Assembly (NCBI RefSeq): GCF_000169195.2 | Contig: NC_016023.1 | Coordinates: 2,170,001 to 2,234,000, forward strand | Length of the DNA: 64,000 bases | Direction: 5' to 3' | Origin: Heyndrickxia coagulans 36D1 | GTDB taxonomy: Bacteria; Bacillota; Bacilli; Bacillales; Bacillaceae_C | Part shown: one piece after another, positions 1 to 10,080 of the stretch | How positions within the stretch are numbered: the first letter of the stretch is position 1 | How the letters are laid out: each line of letters opens with the position of its first letter | The notes under the pieces: model-generated | Database searches by the model: none | Told to the model about the DNA's origin: nothing | The model's input: the letters and a program-made list of their open reading frames with translations, nothing else | Program-made: the position numbers and the translations under genes

Positions 1-296
1 CGACATGTTACCGCTTTGTGATGAATGGGCCTCGTCAATAATTATGGCGAAAGAGCGCCCTTTGTGTTCTGAGCCAATGCTATCAAGAATAATAGGGAAC
101 TTATGTACAGTAGTTATTATAATCTTCTTACCGCCATTGATTGCTTTCCTTAAATCATCAGAGTGTTCTGCCCATGCTACTGTGCTAGAAACCTGCATAA
201 ACTGTTTTATCGTATCCCGAATTTGTTTATCAAGTATTACACGGTCTGTAACAACTACCACAGAGTCAATGATGGCTTTGCCATTCTTTTCGAGGA
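1..296 (-). pseudogene. hsdR: Type I restriction enzyme R subunit (HsdR), fragment
   Basis: Read on the minus strand, bases 296 to 1 form one open frame. It contains a conserved SVVVVTDR stretch followed by the helicase/translocase motif II, IIIDEAHSSQSG, a DEAH box typical of HsdR. HsdR is the motor and nuclease subunit of type I restriction systems. The frame runs off the window at base 1, so the C-terminal part lies outside. The N-terminal part, with the nuclease domain and Walker A, is missing: upstream of base ~296 the sequence becomes the serine recombinase gene. I infer that the recombinase-bearing element inserted into or replaced this part of hsdR. The other half of hsdR was not found in the window, so the gene is probably inactive. 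Confidence 0.75.
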
Positions 297-305
297 GGTG
301 AGTCG

Positions 306-1866
306 ATGAAAAAGATAACAAAAATAGATGGGAATAAGGGTACATCAATTATCAAGCCCAAATTACGAGTAGCTGCTTACTGTCGTGTTTCTACGGACAG
401 TGATGAACAGTTAGTGAGCCTAGAAGCACAAAAATCCCATTATGAGACTTACATAAAGGCAAACCCAGAATGGGAATATGTTGGCTTGTATTATGATGAG
501 GGGATCAGTGGGACCAAAAAAGAAAACCGGTCAGAACTTCTTAGAATGCTATCAGATTGTGAAAACAAGAAGATTGACTTAATTATTACAAAGTCCATTA
601 GTAGGTTTGCAAGAAACACTACGGATTGTTTGGAGATGGTTCGTAAACTGTTGGACCTTGGGATTTATATCTATTTCGAGAAGGAAAATATCAATACCCA
701 ATCAATGGAAAGTGAGTTGATGCTTTCTATATTAAGCGGGCTTGCAGAAAGTGAGTCAATCTCCATTTCGGAAAATAACAAGTGGGCAATTCAAAGGAGA
801 TTTCAGAACGGAACTTTTAAGATTTCTTACCCACCATATGGCTATGACAACATTGATGGACAAATGGTGGTAAACCCTGAGCAAGTAGAAATTGTGAAGT
901 ATATTTTCGCAGAAGTACTATCAGGCAAGGGTACACAGAAAATAGCAGATGATCTTAATCAAAAGGGTATCCCCTCCAAAAGAGGTGGTCGTTGGACCGC
1001 TACAACAATTCGAGGAATTCTAAAAAAATGAGAAATATACCGGGGATGTTATACTGCAAAAAACCTATACAGATTCCCGTTTTAATAAGCGCACCAATTA
1101 TGGTGAGAAAAACAGATATTTAATAGAAAATCACCATGAGGCAATTATCAGCCATGAAGTGTTTGAAGCAGTAGAGGCTGCCTTAAATCAAAGGGCAAAA
1201 GAAAAGGGAATAGAAAAGCGTAATGATAAGTACCAAAATCGGTATTCTTTCTCCGGAAAAATTATTTGCTCGGAATGTGGTAGCACCTTTAAAAGACGAA
1301 TTCATTCGTCCGGCACAAGAAAATATGTAGCCTGGTGTTGCAGTAAACACTTAAAGCAGATAACAGAATGTTCCATGCAGTTTATTCGAGATGAGGATAT
1401 AAAGACGGCCTTTGTTACTATGATTAACAAGCTGATTTTCGGTAGAAAACTTATTCTACAACCACTATTAGATGCTTTGCGTGGAATGAGCAACTCTGAT
1501 AACCTTTCAAGAATTCAGGAATTAGAGAAGCAAATTGAAAAAAATGCAGAACAGAGAGAACTGCTTGTAAAGCTTATGGCAAAGGGTTATCTAGAACCTG
1601 CCCTTTTTAACAGAGAAAACAATGAACTGAAAATGGAAGCAGATAATTATATGGGGCAAAAAGAAGCTTTAATTCATGCTTTAAATGGAGAATTATCAAA
1701 GGTGCAGGAAGTCAGTAACTTAATAAAGTTTACGAATAAGGCTGAAATGATAAATACCTTTAACGAGCAAATTTTCAATGATCATATTGAAAAAATTATC
1801 GTTTACTCAAGGGTAGAGATAGGTTTCGTTCTGAAATGTGGAATCACACTAAGGGAAAGGATGTGA
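306..1866 (+). pseudogene. Large serine recombinase 1, one frameshift
   Basis: The first frame (306-1031) carries a resolvase catalytic domain with [11 protein letters not shown] (catalytic Ser about residue 29), the GISGT and SRFARN motifs, and the start of the recombinase domain. It stops in an A run at 1022-1028. The second frame (from about 1030 to 1866) resumes at NEKYTGDVILQKTY and carries a zinc ribbon (CSECG, later WCCSKH) and a coiled-coil C terminus. Removing one A from the run joins the two into a protein of about 519 residues, normal for large serine integrases. A GAGGAGGTG ribosome site lies just before ATG 306. Such enzymes integrate and excise elements by site-specific recombination; its position at the hsdR break suggests it acted there. 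It is inactive as written unless slippage restores the frame. Confidence 0.85.
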
Positions 1867-1870
1867 GAAA

Positions 1871-2299
1871 ATGGCGCACACGCCCTATGGCTATAGGATA
1901 GAGAATGGAATAGCAGTTATCGATGAAGAAAAAGCTGAAAAAGTAAGGAATTTGTATAAGGGCTACTTATCAGGCCTTTCCTTAACGGTCGCTGCAAAGA
2001 CTGCTGGAATAGATGCTTATCATGGAACTGCTGGAAGGATGCTAAGAAATGAGCGTTATCTTGGTGATGATTATTACCCTGCCATCATTGATAAAGAAAC
2101 CTACGAAAAAGCAGAAGCAGAGAGGGTAAAGAGAGCGAAAAAGCTAGGCAGAATCTTTGAACCCAAGAAAGAAGATGAACCTACTATTTTTAAGAAGTTT
2201 ACCATAGGACAAGTAATTCAGAAGTATACAAATCCTTTTACACAAGCGGAATTTGTATATAGCTTAATAGAAAGTGAGGGACAGCAAGATGGCAGTTAA
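1871..2299 (+). CDS. Small recombinase-domain protein (no catalytic domain)
   Basis: This 142-residue protein begins with [11 protein letters not shown], which matches the start of the Recombinase domain of large serine integrases. It continues through the [11 protein letters not shown] region and ends without a zinc ribbon or coiled coil. The N-terminal resolvase domain with the catalytic Ser is absent, so it cannot cut DNA alone. It sits 4 bp after recombinase 1, and its stop overlaps the start of recombinase 3 by 11 bp, so the three are probably co-transcribed. I infer a DNA-binding accessory role in integration or excision, but a degenerate remnant is also possible. The A+T-rich composition matches the neighbours. 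Confidence 0.7.
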   Translation: MAHTPYGYRIENGIAVIDEEKAEKVRNLYKGYLSGLSLTVAAKTAGIDAYHGTAGRMLRNERYLGDDYYPAIIDKETYEKAEAERVKRAKKLGRIFEPKKEDEPTIFKKFTIGQVIQKYTNPFTQAEFVYSLIESEGQQDGS

Positions 2300-2597
2300 T
2301 AAAAATGTAATGATTATACCTGCAATTAAACGTGTAGGCAACAGCCGAAAAGAAGATGATACACCAAAACTTCGGGTCGCTGCTTATTGCCGAGTTTCTA
2401 CAGATAGTGATGAGCAGGCTAGTAGTTACGAAGTACAGATTGAACAATATACAGAGTTTATCAAGAAGAATTCAGAGTGGGAATTTGCAGGGATCTTTGC
2501 TGATGATGGTATCAGCGGCACAAATACAAAAAATCGCGACGAATTTAATCGAATGATTGATGAGTGCATGGCTGGGAAAATTGATATGGTTATTACC

Positions 2598-4199
2598 TCA
2601 AGTTTCGGACTTGAATAATGAGCATAATCCCTTGATACAAAAGGAATCGCCATGCTTTTATTATCATGCTGCTTCCGATTTTAGTAGTGGCTTTTGTAAA
2701 AAGCTCGGCAATTTGTTGATAAAGCAATCCAAAAAGTCCTGAATTTTTTCATCTGTAAGCAGAAAGCTTTCTGCCAATGTTTGACCTAAAGCTTCTATAA
2801 TTGTCAAAAGTGCTTCAGCAAATTGGATATCATCTATTTCTTCACAATACATGTAAAATAATTGTCCGAGTGTTCGAGGATCCTCTTCCTCTCTAGCGCG
2901 TAAGGATAGCATCAAATACCTTAGAAATACAATGGTCGTATGAGCAAACATTGAGTCATAGCTCTGACATTGAAATTCTTTACCTAGTTTTAGATATGAT
3001 TTTGTCACTTTAAAGAAGCATTCAATATCCCAACGTTTGCCATAGATACGCACAACGTCTTCATCTGTGTGATTCATATTGGTCGTAAGTAGAGCTAACC
3101 ACTTTTTTGAGCGATTACGGTCACGCACAAAGACGATACGTGCTTGAATTTCTTGTCCGTATTCATCATTGTGTCCCAATCCGACGACAATAGATGCCAA
3201 AATTTTAGCACGTCCACGCTTTTTACGAACCATTTTATAGAGTTGGCTTAATCGATAGGACTGCCCTTCATAATGGTAGGAAACCCTTGGTAAATCTTTT
3301 AGCATACAGACTACATCAAGGGAATAATTCCTGACGATTTTAGCGATGGTACTTGGAAAGGCAAACCAGCTGTCAAATAGAACGGCCTTAGCCCCTAGCT
3401 TTTCGGGATCAACAGCATTCAGTAGGTTGAACATCGTTTCCGTAGTTTTTTGGATAGCTTCCTTACGGCGTTTGTAACCAACAGTCCGTTTATCGATGCT
3501 TGAATCCATTTCTTGAAAACGATTTTTAGCTTTGGGAGAACTTAAATGTGAAAAGGCAAGAGGTAGAAAGGTAGCCCCATCTGACCAGCCAAGGGTAAGC
3601 ATGCGAAATCCTTTGAAATACACATGATGTGCATGATCCTTCGCCCGTGCAAGCAGCTCAACACATTTACTCCGGTTTCGATAAAAGGCAGAATCGTCAA
3701 AGATCAGTACACAATCACGTCTTTCAGACGTAAGGGGACGGATAAACTTTTCTATGAGATAGGTGGAAACCAGAACCAACAGTTTACGCCAATTGTAAGT
3801 AGGATTCTTTAATAGGTCATAGACAACATCCTTCCGGAAATCTTTCGGGATGCGATCTGATTTAAGTGCTCGTGAAAAACTCATTCCATGAAGAACGAGA
3901 GAGAAAACGAACCGGATTATAGAAAGAGCGGAGACCCCCTTTACCTTGTGAATATTGGACCGATGTAAGAATACGCCTAACTTCGCTTGTTTAAAAAATC
4001 GTGTAGTTTCCGAGTAAATGTTTTCTTTTTGGTTTAAATCTGGTAAAATGGTAGCCATAAAAGACATCCTTTCTTTGGTGGTTTGGTTACCTTAATTTTA
4101 CCAAGAAATGGGTGTCTTTTTTACACTTTTTAATAAAAAAATCAGTTTCAGGCTTGATTTTATAAGGGATTATGTCACTTTTTTTACTCCGAAACTTGA
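2598..4199. mobile_element. IS4-family insertion sequence, complete
   Basis: The ends are inverted repeats starting TCAAGTTTCGGA at both termini, with a further shared CATAATCCC about 12 bases inwards. A 9-bp target duplication GTTATTACC is present at 2589-2597 and 4200-4208, inside the third recombinase gene. Length is 1602 bp with one transposase on the minus strand. The exact repeats and intact transposase suggest a recent insertion. Confidence 0.9.
2664..4067 (-). CDS. IS4-family transposase
   Basis: This 467-residue DDE transposase fills the IS element at 2598-4199. Visible catalytic motifs are the first Asp in LIFDDSAFYRN, the second in AVLFDSWFAF, and the IS4 Y-R-E-K signature in YGKRWDIECFFKVTKSYLK, which carries the third acidic residue. 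It cuts and pastes the element using the TCAAGTTTCGGA ends. The frame is intact and of normal family length. It lies opposite to the recombinase gene it interrupts. The reading frame begins MSFMATILPD, preceded by an AAAGGATG-type ribosome site on the minus strand. The family assignment is firm; the exact named IS is not known to me. Confidence 0.9.
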   Translation of the reverse strand: MSFMATILPDLNQKENIYSETTRFFKQAKLGVFLHRSNIHKVKGVSALSIIRFVFSLVLHGMSFSRALKSDRIPKDFRKDVVYDLLKNPTYNWRKLLVLVSTYLIEKFIRPLTSERRDCVLIFDDSAFYRNRSKCVELLARAKDHAHHVYFKGFRMLTLGWSDGATFLPLAFSHLSSPKAKNRFQEMDSSIDKRTVGYKRRKEAIQKTTETMFNLLNAVDPEKLGAKAVLFDSWFAFPSTIAKIVRNYSLDVVCMLKDLPRVSYHYEGQSYRLSQLYKMVRKKRGRAKILASIVVGLGHNDEYGQEIQARIVFVRDRNRSKKWLALLTTNMNHTDEDVVRIYGKRWDIECFFKVTKSYLKLGKEFQCQSYDSMFAHTTIVFLRYLMLSLRAREEEDPRTLGQLFYMYCEEIDDIQFAEALLTIIEALGQTLAESFLLTDEKIQDFLDCFINKLPSFLQKPLLKSEAA

Positions 4200-5229
4200 G
4201 TTATTACCAAATCAATAAGCCGATTTGCTAGAAATACCTTGGACTGTCTACAATACATCAGGAAACTTAAAGATAAAAATGTAGCGGTATATTTTGAGAA
4301 AGAAAATATCAATACACTGGATGCCAAAGGTGAAATTATGCTTACCATTATGGCATCCTTAGCGCAACAAGAGAGCCAGTCATTAAGCCAGAATGTAAAG
4401 CTTGGCTATCAATACCGATACCAACAGGGAGAGGTAATGGTCAATTGTTCTAGGTTTTTAGGATATACCAAAGATGAAAATAAGCGATTAGTAATTGTGC
4501 CGGAGGAAGCTGAAATAGTTAAAAGGATTTACCGAGAGTATCTTGATGGCTCCAGTATGGATAAAATCAAAAAAGGACTTGAAGCTGATGGCATACTTAC
4601 AGGTGCGGGGAAAAAAAGGTGGCATACCAGTACTATAAGGAAGATATTAAGCAATGAAAAATATATTGGTGATGCATTGCTCCAAAAAACTTATACGGTA
4701 GATTTTCTTACAAAAAAGAGGGTTGTAAATAACGGTATCGTACCTCAATATTATGTTGAGAATAGTCATGAAGCTATTATCCCGCGTGAAATTTTCATGC
4801 AGGTTCAAGAAGAGTTAGTTCGTAGAAGTAAAGGACATATAAGTACTAGTGGAAAGAAAAGAAACTTTAGTGCAAATCATGTATTTTCACAAATTATTTT
4901 CTGCGGAGAGTGTGGTGAAATATACCGTAGAGTTCATTGGAATAACAGAGGCAAAAAATCGATTGTTTGGAGATGCGTCAGTAGACTTGAGAATACAGGG
5001 TTAACTTGTCATTCCCGAACCGTGCTGGAGGATATGATAGGCCTTGCTACGGTGGATGCAATTAATAAACTAATAGGGCAAAAGGATGGCTTTTTAACTA
5101 TCTTAAAGGAAAATATAGAAACAGTGATAAGTGAAACGGGCAATAATGTTGTTTCCGAGATAGATAAAAAGCTAGAGGAATTACAAAAAGACCTTTTGAG
5201 ACTGGCCAATTCCAAAGAGGATTATAACG

Positions 5230-7178
5230 CATATTCCGCACGTAAATTTTTCCATTTTAAGATTTTTTTAAAGGAATTTTCTCCTTCTTTGTAGAATTGA
5301 ATGATTATCTAAACTAGGGGAAGACGAGGAAATTTTTATGTCAGATCAAATTTTAACCTTACATGTGGGGCCGTCTCAACTTTTATCTAAACTGTGTGAT
5401 GAAATAGAACTCGAAAAAACCATTAATGATTTAGTCAAATGGGATTCTGTCCGTTGTCATATCTCACCCGGAACAAGGATTAAAGCCCTTGTCTTAAACA
5501 TTTTATGCAGTGGCAAGCCCCTTTATAAGGTTCATGAATTCTATCAAAACCTAGATTCTGAGATGCTTTTCGATACATCGGTTTCACCCGATCAATTAAA
5601 TGATGATGCATTAGGAAGAGCATTAGATTACTTGTATGAAGCCGAAGCATGGAAAGTCTATTCCACCCTTGCATTAAAAACACTAAAAAAATTGAATCTT
5701 CCTATTGGTATACTGCATAACGATACAACCTCAATTTCTGTTTACGGCGAATATAAGCAACCGAAGGAAGATGGACTGCAAATTACGTACGGGTATAGTA
5801 AGGCCCATAGGCCTGACTTAAAACAAATCGTTCTGGGGATGGGGGTCACACCTGAACGAATTCCTATCCTTGCAAAAGTAGAAAATGGGAATACTTCGGA
5901 TAAATCTTGGAATGTGGAATTCATTCAAAAGATGAGAAAAATCCTTTCCCATGAAGATTGGAAAAATCTCATTTATCAAGCCGATTCTGCATTAATCACA
6001 ACGGAAAATCTAGCGGAAATTCAACAACAAAATTTATCGTTTATTTCCCGTTTACCTGATACATTCGGTTTAAGCACAGAACTAAAGAAAGAGGCATGGT
6101 TGCTCAATAACTGGGAAAGGGTAGGCTCACTTAGCAATAAAAAAGACGCAGCTATTTACCAAATTCAAGCTTTTGAAAGACAAATTCAAAACCTTCCTTA
6201 CCGGTTTCTTGTTGTCCACTCAAACAATTTAGATCAACGAAAAGAGAAAACCCTAAATCGGGCGATCGAAAAGGAAGAAATACAATTAAAAAAAGAGATA
6301 GAAAAACTGAGTAAAGTTATCTTTCATTGTAAAGAGGACGCACTAGAAGCAATTCAATCTTTTAAGAAAAAACAAAAGGCTTCATATTTCTGTTATAAAC
6401 TAAACGTCCAGATGAGTGATCAACCTATCAAACGAAAAAAGAGAGGAAGACCTAAAAAGGACGAACAGACAAAACGAGAACAAATCTATCAGATACAACT
6501 GGAATCGTTTGAAAAAGATCATGATTTTATCGAAAATAAGAAAAAAATGCTCAGCACTTTTGTTTTAATCACAAATAAATTAGACGAGGAGACACTATCC
6601 AATCAAGAAGTTTTGAGGGTTTATAAAGGACAGTCGGCCGCTGAGACCCGTTTCCGATTAATCAAAGATTCACAAATGATTGATGCCATTTACTTGAAAA
6701 CCCCGGAAAGGGTTGAGGCCTTGGGTATTGTGTATGTGATGGCTTTATTAATCTATGGAATTTTAGAATATCGAGTTAGAAAAGAACTGAAAGAAAAGAA
6801 CCTATCTCTAATCTTGAAAGGAAAAAGGAAACTCTATCAACCCACAGGCCAAGCATTGTTAGAGCAATTAGAAGATATTACCGTGATCCTTATAAATCAA
6901 AATCAACAAAAAATAAGGCTCTTACCCGATAATATTGATTCACAAGCCAAAAAAATCATTGAATTATGCGGGTATGATCTATCAATATACGCGTCAAAAA
7001 ATGTCGAAAACCAAGGCAAATAACACACAACAGGAGGAATTCATGAAAAGAATGTCGAATTGAAAAGAACTTTATCGAAAATTCCTCAAAAATAAGAAGA
7101 TATCATCCCACTAAAATGTTTAAATATAGTTCATTCAAAAATTAAAATGAATTTTATTTAAGACGTGCGAAATGTGGG
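5230..7178. mobile_element. IS1634-type (IS4 superfamily) insertion sequence
   Basis: The element is flanked by an 8-bp target duplication TTATAACG at 5222-5229 and 7179-7186. The termini are imperfect inverted repeats: CATATTCCGCACGT on the left and CACATTTCGCACGT on the right, read inwards. The right boundary may be 2 bp off because the right repeat begins at 7176. It carries one transposase on the plus strand and interrupts the C-terminal coding part of the third recombinase gene. Confidence 0.85.
5338..7023 (+). CDS. IS1634-family transposase
   Basis: The 561-residue protein starts at an ATG shortly after a GGGGAAGACGAGG stretch. It shows the DDE arrangement of the IS1634 group: HNDTTSISVYG (first Asp), YQADSALIT (second Asp), and SAAETRFRLIKD near the C terminus (Glu). 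A lysine-rich segment, KRKKRGRPKKDE, near the middle is an AT-hook-like DNA-binding patch. The frame is uninterrupted and length fits the family. It is enclosed by the target duplication TTATAACG, so it belongs to a complete element. Assignment comes from motif recognition and not from a search. Confidence 0.88.
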   Translation: MSDQILTLHVGPSQLLSKLCDEIELEKTINDLVKWDSVRCHISPGTRIKALVLNILCSGKPLYKVHEFYQNLDSEMLFDTSVSPDQLNDDALGRALDYLYEAEAWKVYSTLALKTLKKLNLPIGILHNDTTSISVYGEYKQPKEDGLQITYGYSKAHRPDLKQIVLGMGVTPERIPILAKVENGNTSDKSWNVEFIQKMRKILSHEDWKNLIYQADSALITTENLAEIQQQNLSFISRLPDTFGLSTELKKEAWLLNNWERVGSLSNKKDAAIYQIQAFERQIQNLPYRFLVVHSNNLDQRKEKTLNRAIEKEEIQLKKEIEKLSKVIFHCKEDALEAIQSFKKKQKASYFCYKLNVQMSDQPIKRKKRGRPKKDEQTKREQIYQIQLESFEKDHDFIENKKKMLSTFVLITNKLDEETLSNQEVLRVYKGQSAAETRFRLIKDSQMIDAIYLKTPERVEALGIVYVMALLIYGILEYRVRKELKEKNLSLILKGKRKLYQPTGQALLEQLEDITVILINQNQQKIRLLPDNIDSQAKKIIELCGYDLSIYASKNVENQGK

Positions 7179-7440
7179 TTATAACGATATAGCCGATGAG
7201 ATTTACAGACTCAGAGAGGAAAGGCATAAGGCTTTAGCAGAAGAAGCCGGCAAAAAAGGCTCCAAGCAAAGGCTAGAAGATATGGAAAAATTCCTTAATG
7301 AACAATCCACCCTCCTCGAGGAGTATGATGAGCAACTAGTAAGGAGACTTATAGAGAAAATAACGGTCTATGATGATAAACTAACTATTGAATTTAAATC
7401 TGGTGTAGAAATTGATATAGAAAAATAAAACGAATTTGAC

Positions 7441-7480
7441 CGCCGATTGAGGTGCAGTGGCATCTTAGTCGGCGCTTTTT
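7441..7480 (+). terminator. Terminator after the recombinase cluster
   Basis: An inverted repeat CGCCGA ... TCGGCG is followed by a CTTTTTG run, 12 bp after the recombinase 3 stop. It separates the integrase cluster from the ars promoter. Confidence 0.6.
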
Positions 7481-7505
7481 GTCGTTAACTTATTATAAAA
7501 CCATA

Positions 7506-7550
7506 TTGACAACTATCGATATGCCTGATATTCTTATTATAAGATATCGA
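7506..7550 (+). promoter_or_regulatory. ars operon promoter and candidate ArsR operator
   Basis: TTGACA (7506-7511) and TATTCT (7529-7534) with a 17-bp spacer form a SigA-type promoter. Inverted arms TCGATAT (7516-7522) and ATATCGA (7544-7550) surround the -10, where an ArsR repressor would block transcription. The operator role is inferred from position. Confidence 0.65.
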
Positions 7551-7597
7551 GAACATTCGATGTCATTGATACATATGAATATATAGGAGGTAATTTC

Positions 7598-7933
7598 ATG
7601 AAACATTCATATGCAGATTATGTTCCTGCAATTAAGGCTATGTCAGATGAAACACGGTTAAAGATTATTGATATGCTATCGTGTGGAGAAATGTGCGCAT
7701 GCGATATATTAGAAGAATTCAGTATTTCTCAATCCACTCTTAGTTATCATATGAAGATATTATCTGAAAGTGGTCTTGTAAATGCAGTACGTGATGGGGC
7801 ATGGATGAGATATACATTAAACAAGAAAAAAACGGATGAGGTAATAGCTTTCTTTACATGCATAACAAATGACAAAGAAGATTGTATTTGTAAAAAGAGC
7901 AAAAATAAAAAATCTGATAATCAATGTTGTTAA
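7598..7933 (+). CDS. arsR: ArsR-family arsenical repressor
   Basis: The 111-residue winged-helix protein begins after a strong AGGAGG site. It contains DETRLKIIDML, the CACDIL metal-sensing stretch (GEMCACDILEEF, the counterpart of the ELCVCDL motif of ArsR), and the recognition helix region SQSTLSYHMKIL. Binding of As(III)/Sb(III) to the Cys pair releases the repressor from DNA in this family. Extra cysteines sit near the C terminus (CICK and a final CC). It is the first gene of the arsenic operon and probably controls its own promoter at 7506-7550. Confidence 0.92.
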   Translation: MKHSYADYVPAIKAMSDETRLKIIDMLSCGEMCACDILEEFSISQSTLSYHMKILSESGLVNAVRDGAWMRYTLNKKKTDEVIAFFTCITNDKEDCICKKSKNKKSDNQCC

Positions 7934-7946
7934 GGAGGATTTAGTA

Positions 7947-8306
7947 ATGAAAAATATTGAGATTTTTGACCCAGCAATGTGTTGCTCAACAGGAGTTTGT
8001 GGTCCATCTATTGATCCGGAGCTGTTAAGAGTAGCAACTGTAATTAATTCGCTTAAAGAAAAAGGGATTATTATAAAAAGGCATGGTTTGTCTAGTGAAC
8101 CCCAGGATTTTATCTCCAATAAAGTTATAAGTGAAATTCTACAAAAGGAAGGAGCAGATATTCTTCCTGTAACACTGGCAGATGGTGAAATTGTAAAAAC
8201 CAAAAGCTACCCAACAAACGAAGAGTTTTCAGAATGGTTAGGGGTGGAAATAAGCACAAAACCTCAAAAGAAGAGTGGCTGCTGCGGACCAAAGGGGTGC
8301 TGTTAA
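7947..8306 (+). CDS. arsD: ArsD arsenic metallochaperone
   Basis: ArsD hands As(III) to the ArsA ATPase and acts as a weak secondary repressor in known systems. The 119-residue protein begins MKNIEIFDPAMCCSTGVCG, with the conserved Cys12-Cys13-Cys18 metal site. It also keeps C-terminal vicinal Cys pairs (GCCGPKGCC). ATG 7947 is chosen because AAGGAGG lies just before it and the family consensus starts here; the frame is open 26 codons further upstream. It lies 13 bp after arsR and directly before arsA, the usual ArsD-ArsA arrangement. Confidence 0.93.
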   Translation: MKNIEIFDPAMCCSTGVCGPSIDPELLRVATVINSLKEKGIIIKRHGLSSEPQDFISNKVISEILQKEGADILPVTLADGEIVKTKSYPTNEEFSEWLGVEISTKPQKKSGCCGPKGCC

Positions 8307-8307
8307 G

Positions 8308-10080
8308 ATGTTAAAGAATAATTATGAGCCATTTAGTTTAGATGGGATGAATCTGACTAAGTATATGTTTTTCACAGGAAAGGGTGGTGTAGGTAAAACT
8401 TCAACCGCTTGTGCTGTGGCAGTAAATTTAGCTGATAATGGAAAAAGTGTTCTCCTTATAAGCACTGATCCTGCATCCAATTTACAGGATGTTTTTAATA
8501 CTGAGCTTGATGGCAAAGGTGTGCCGATTGATGGAGTGCCGGGTTTAGTTGTGGCGAATCTTGACCCAGAGGAAGCTGCCAGAGAGTATAGGGAATCGGT
8601 TATTGCTCCATATAGGGGGAAGTTGCCGGATAGTGTAATTGTAAATATGGAGGAACAACTCTCAGGTTCATGTACAGTTGAAATTGCCGCTTTTGACCAG
8701 TTTTCGAACTTCATCACTGATAAATCCACAGAGAATAAATACGATTATATTATTTTTGATACTGCTCCGACAGGGCACACACTTCGTATGCTGCAATTAC
8801 CATCAGCGTGGAGTAATTTTATCAGTGAAAGTACACATGGGGCGTCATGTTTAGGTCAGCTCGCTGGACTTCAAGATAAAAAGGATATGTATAAGAATGC
8901 GGTTGAAAACCTTGCAGATAAAGATAAAACAACTTTGATATTGGTATCAAGGCCGGAGGAAACTCCTTTGATTGAAGCTGAACGTTCAAGCCATGAGCTT
9001 AGTGAGCTAGGGATAAACAATCAGGTTTTAATTATCAATGGTATACTGAGTGAAGCAACTGACGATGTTTCGATTAAAATGTTAGATAAGCAGCAAAAGG
9101 CTTTGGAAAATATGCCACAGGGTTTAAAAAAGTTTAAGATTTTCACTATACCACTTCGTTCCTATAACGTTGTAGGTATTGATAATATTAGAACATTTTT
9201 ATATAGTGACGAATACACAAAAAATAGTATTTATAGCAAATCCTTAAATTTAAGACACCTAGATGTTCTGATTGAAGATATTTATAGGGCAGGTAAAAAA
9301 GTGATATTTACAATGGGCAAAGGCGGTGTTGGAAAAACAACTATTGCTGCAACCATTGCTGTGGCTCTTGCTAGAAAGGGTGTTAAGGTACATTTAACAT
9401 CTACAGACCCAGCTAATCATCTCAAATATGTGGTTGAAGATACTGAAAATATTAAGCTAAGTAAAATAGATGAAAAGCAGGAACTATTGCGATATCAAAA
9501 TGAGGTATTAAGTAAGGCTCGTGAAACAATGAGCGAAGATGATGTTGCTTATGTTGAAGAGGATTTACGCTCTCCATGCACACAGGAGATTGCAGTATTT
9601 AGAGCATTTGCTGAGATTGTTGACAAGGCTGAAAACGAAGTTGTAATAATTGATACTGCACCAACGGGTCACACGCTTCTGTTGCTTGATTCTACACAGA
9701 GTTATCATAATGAGGTTCAGAGAACAAAAGGTGAAACGCCAATATCTGTTCAAAGATTACTTCCAAGACTTCGGGATGAGAAACAAACAGAGGTTATTAT
9801 TGTTACATTACCTGAAGCAACACCGGTATTTGAAGCTCAGAGACTGGGTGATGACCTGAATAGAGCGGGAATTAATAACAAATGGTGGGTGGTTAATCAG
9901 TGCCTTTCATTGACGAATACTAAAAATAGTATGTTAATAGCTCGCGCTGATGCTGAAAAGCAATGGCTGGAAAAAGTTAAGCAAATAAGTTCTGATAACT
10001 TTGTTGCAATCCCCTGGTTTCAGGATGCATCAATTGAAAATATAGTGAACTTTTCTGGAGGTAGTAAAAGTGATGAATAA
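8308..10080 (+). CDS. arsA: ArsA arsenite-stimulated ATPase
   Basis: The 590-residue protein is two fused homologous ATPase halves. The first P-loop is GKGGVGKTSTA at about residues 24-34, and the second is GKGGVGKTTIAA near residue 335. Each half has the DTAPTGHTL signature (about residues 150 and 450). ArsA binds the arsenite efflux permease and powers export; ArsD loads it with metal. ATG 8308 follows an AGGGGTG site overlapping the arsD end, and the Met there precedes the expected N terminus. The stop overlaps the ATG of the next gene. ArsA is usually paired with ArsB, but here the permease is ACR3-type. Confidence 0.93.
   Translation: MLKNNYEPFSLDGMNLTKYMFFTGKGGVGKTSTACAVAVNLADNGKSVLLISTDPASNLQDVFNTELDGKGVPIDGVPGLVVANLDPEEAAREYRESVIAPYRGKLPDSVIVNMEEQLSGSCTVEIAAFDQFSNFITDKSTENKYDYIIFDTAPTGHTLRMLQLPSAWSNFISESTHGASCLGQLAGLQDKKDMYKNAVENLADKDKTTLILVSRPEETPLIEAERSSHELSELGINNQVLIINGILSEATDDVSIKMLDKQQKALENMPQGLKKFKIFTIPLRSYNVVGIDNIRTFLYSDEYTKNSIYSKSLNLRHLDVLIEDIYRAGKKVIFTMGKGGVGKTTIAATIAVALARKGVKVHLTSTDPANHLKYVVEDTENIKLSKIDEKQELLRYQNEVLSKARETMSEDDVAYVEEDLRSPCTQEIAVFRAFAEIVDKAENEVVIIDTAPTGHTLLLLDSTQSYHNEVQRTKGETPISVQRLLPRLRDEKQTEVIIVTLPEATPVFEAQRLGDDLNRAGINNKWWVVNQCLSLTNTKNSMLIARADAEKQWLEKVKQISSDNFVAIPWFQDASIENIVNFSGGSKSDE

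Larger units (their letters stand above)
2289..7428 (+). pseudogene. Large serine recombinase 3, split by two insertion sequences
   Basis: Three pieces make one gene: 2289-2597, 4209-5229 and 7187-7428. Removing both insertions with one copy of each target duplication leaves 1572 bases in a single frame, about 523 residues. The first piece has the catalytic [11 protein letters not shown] motif. The second begins [10 protein letters not shown] and runs through the Recombinase domain and a zinc ribbon (CGECG). The third holds the coiled-coil C terminus ending in a KITVYDDKLTIEFKSG strand. The joins restore [11 protein letters not shown] and KEDYNDIADEIY. ATG 2289 is preferred over GTG 2274 because GAGGGA lies at a normal distance. 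The gene is inactive as it stands; the insertions postdate arrival of the element. Confidence 0.85.

Noticed and set aside
5-301. Plus-strand open frame of 98 codons at the left edge
   Set aside because: It is the complement of the hsdR fragment, whose minus-strand frame has the DEAH motif.
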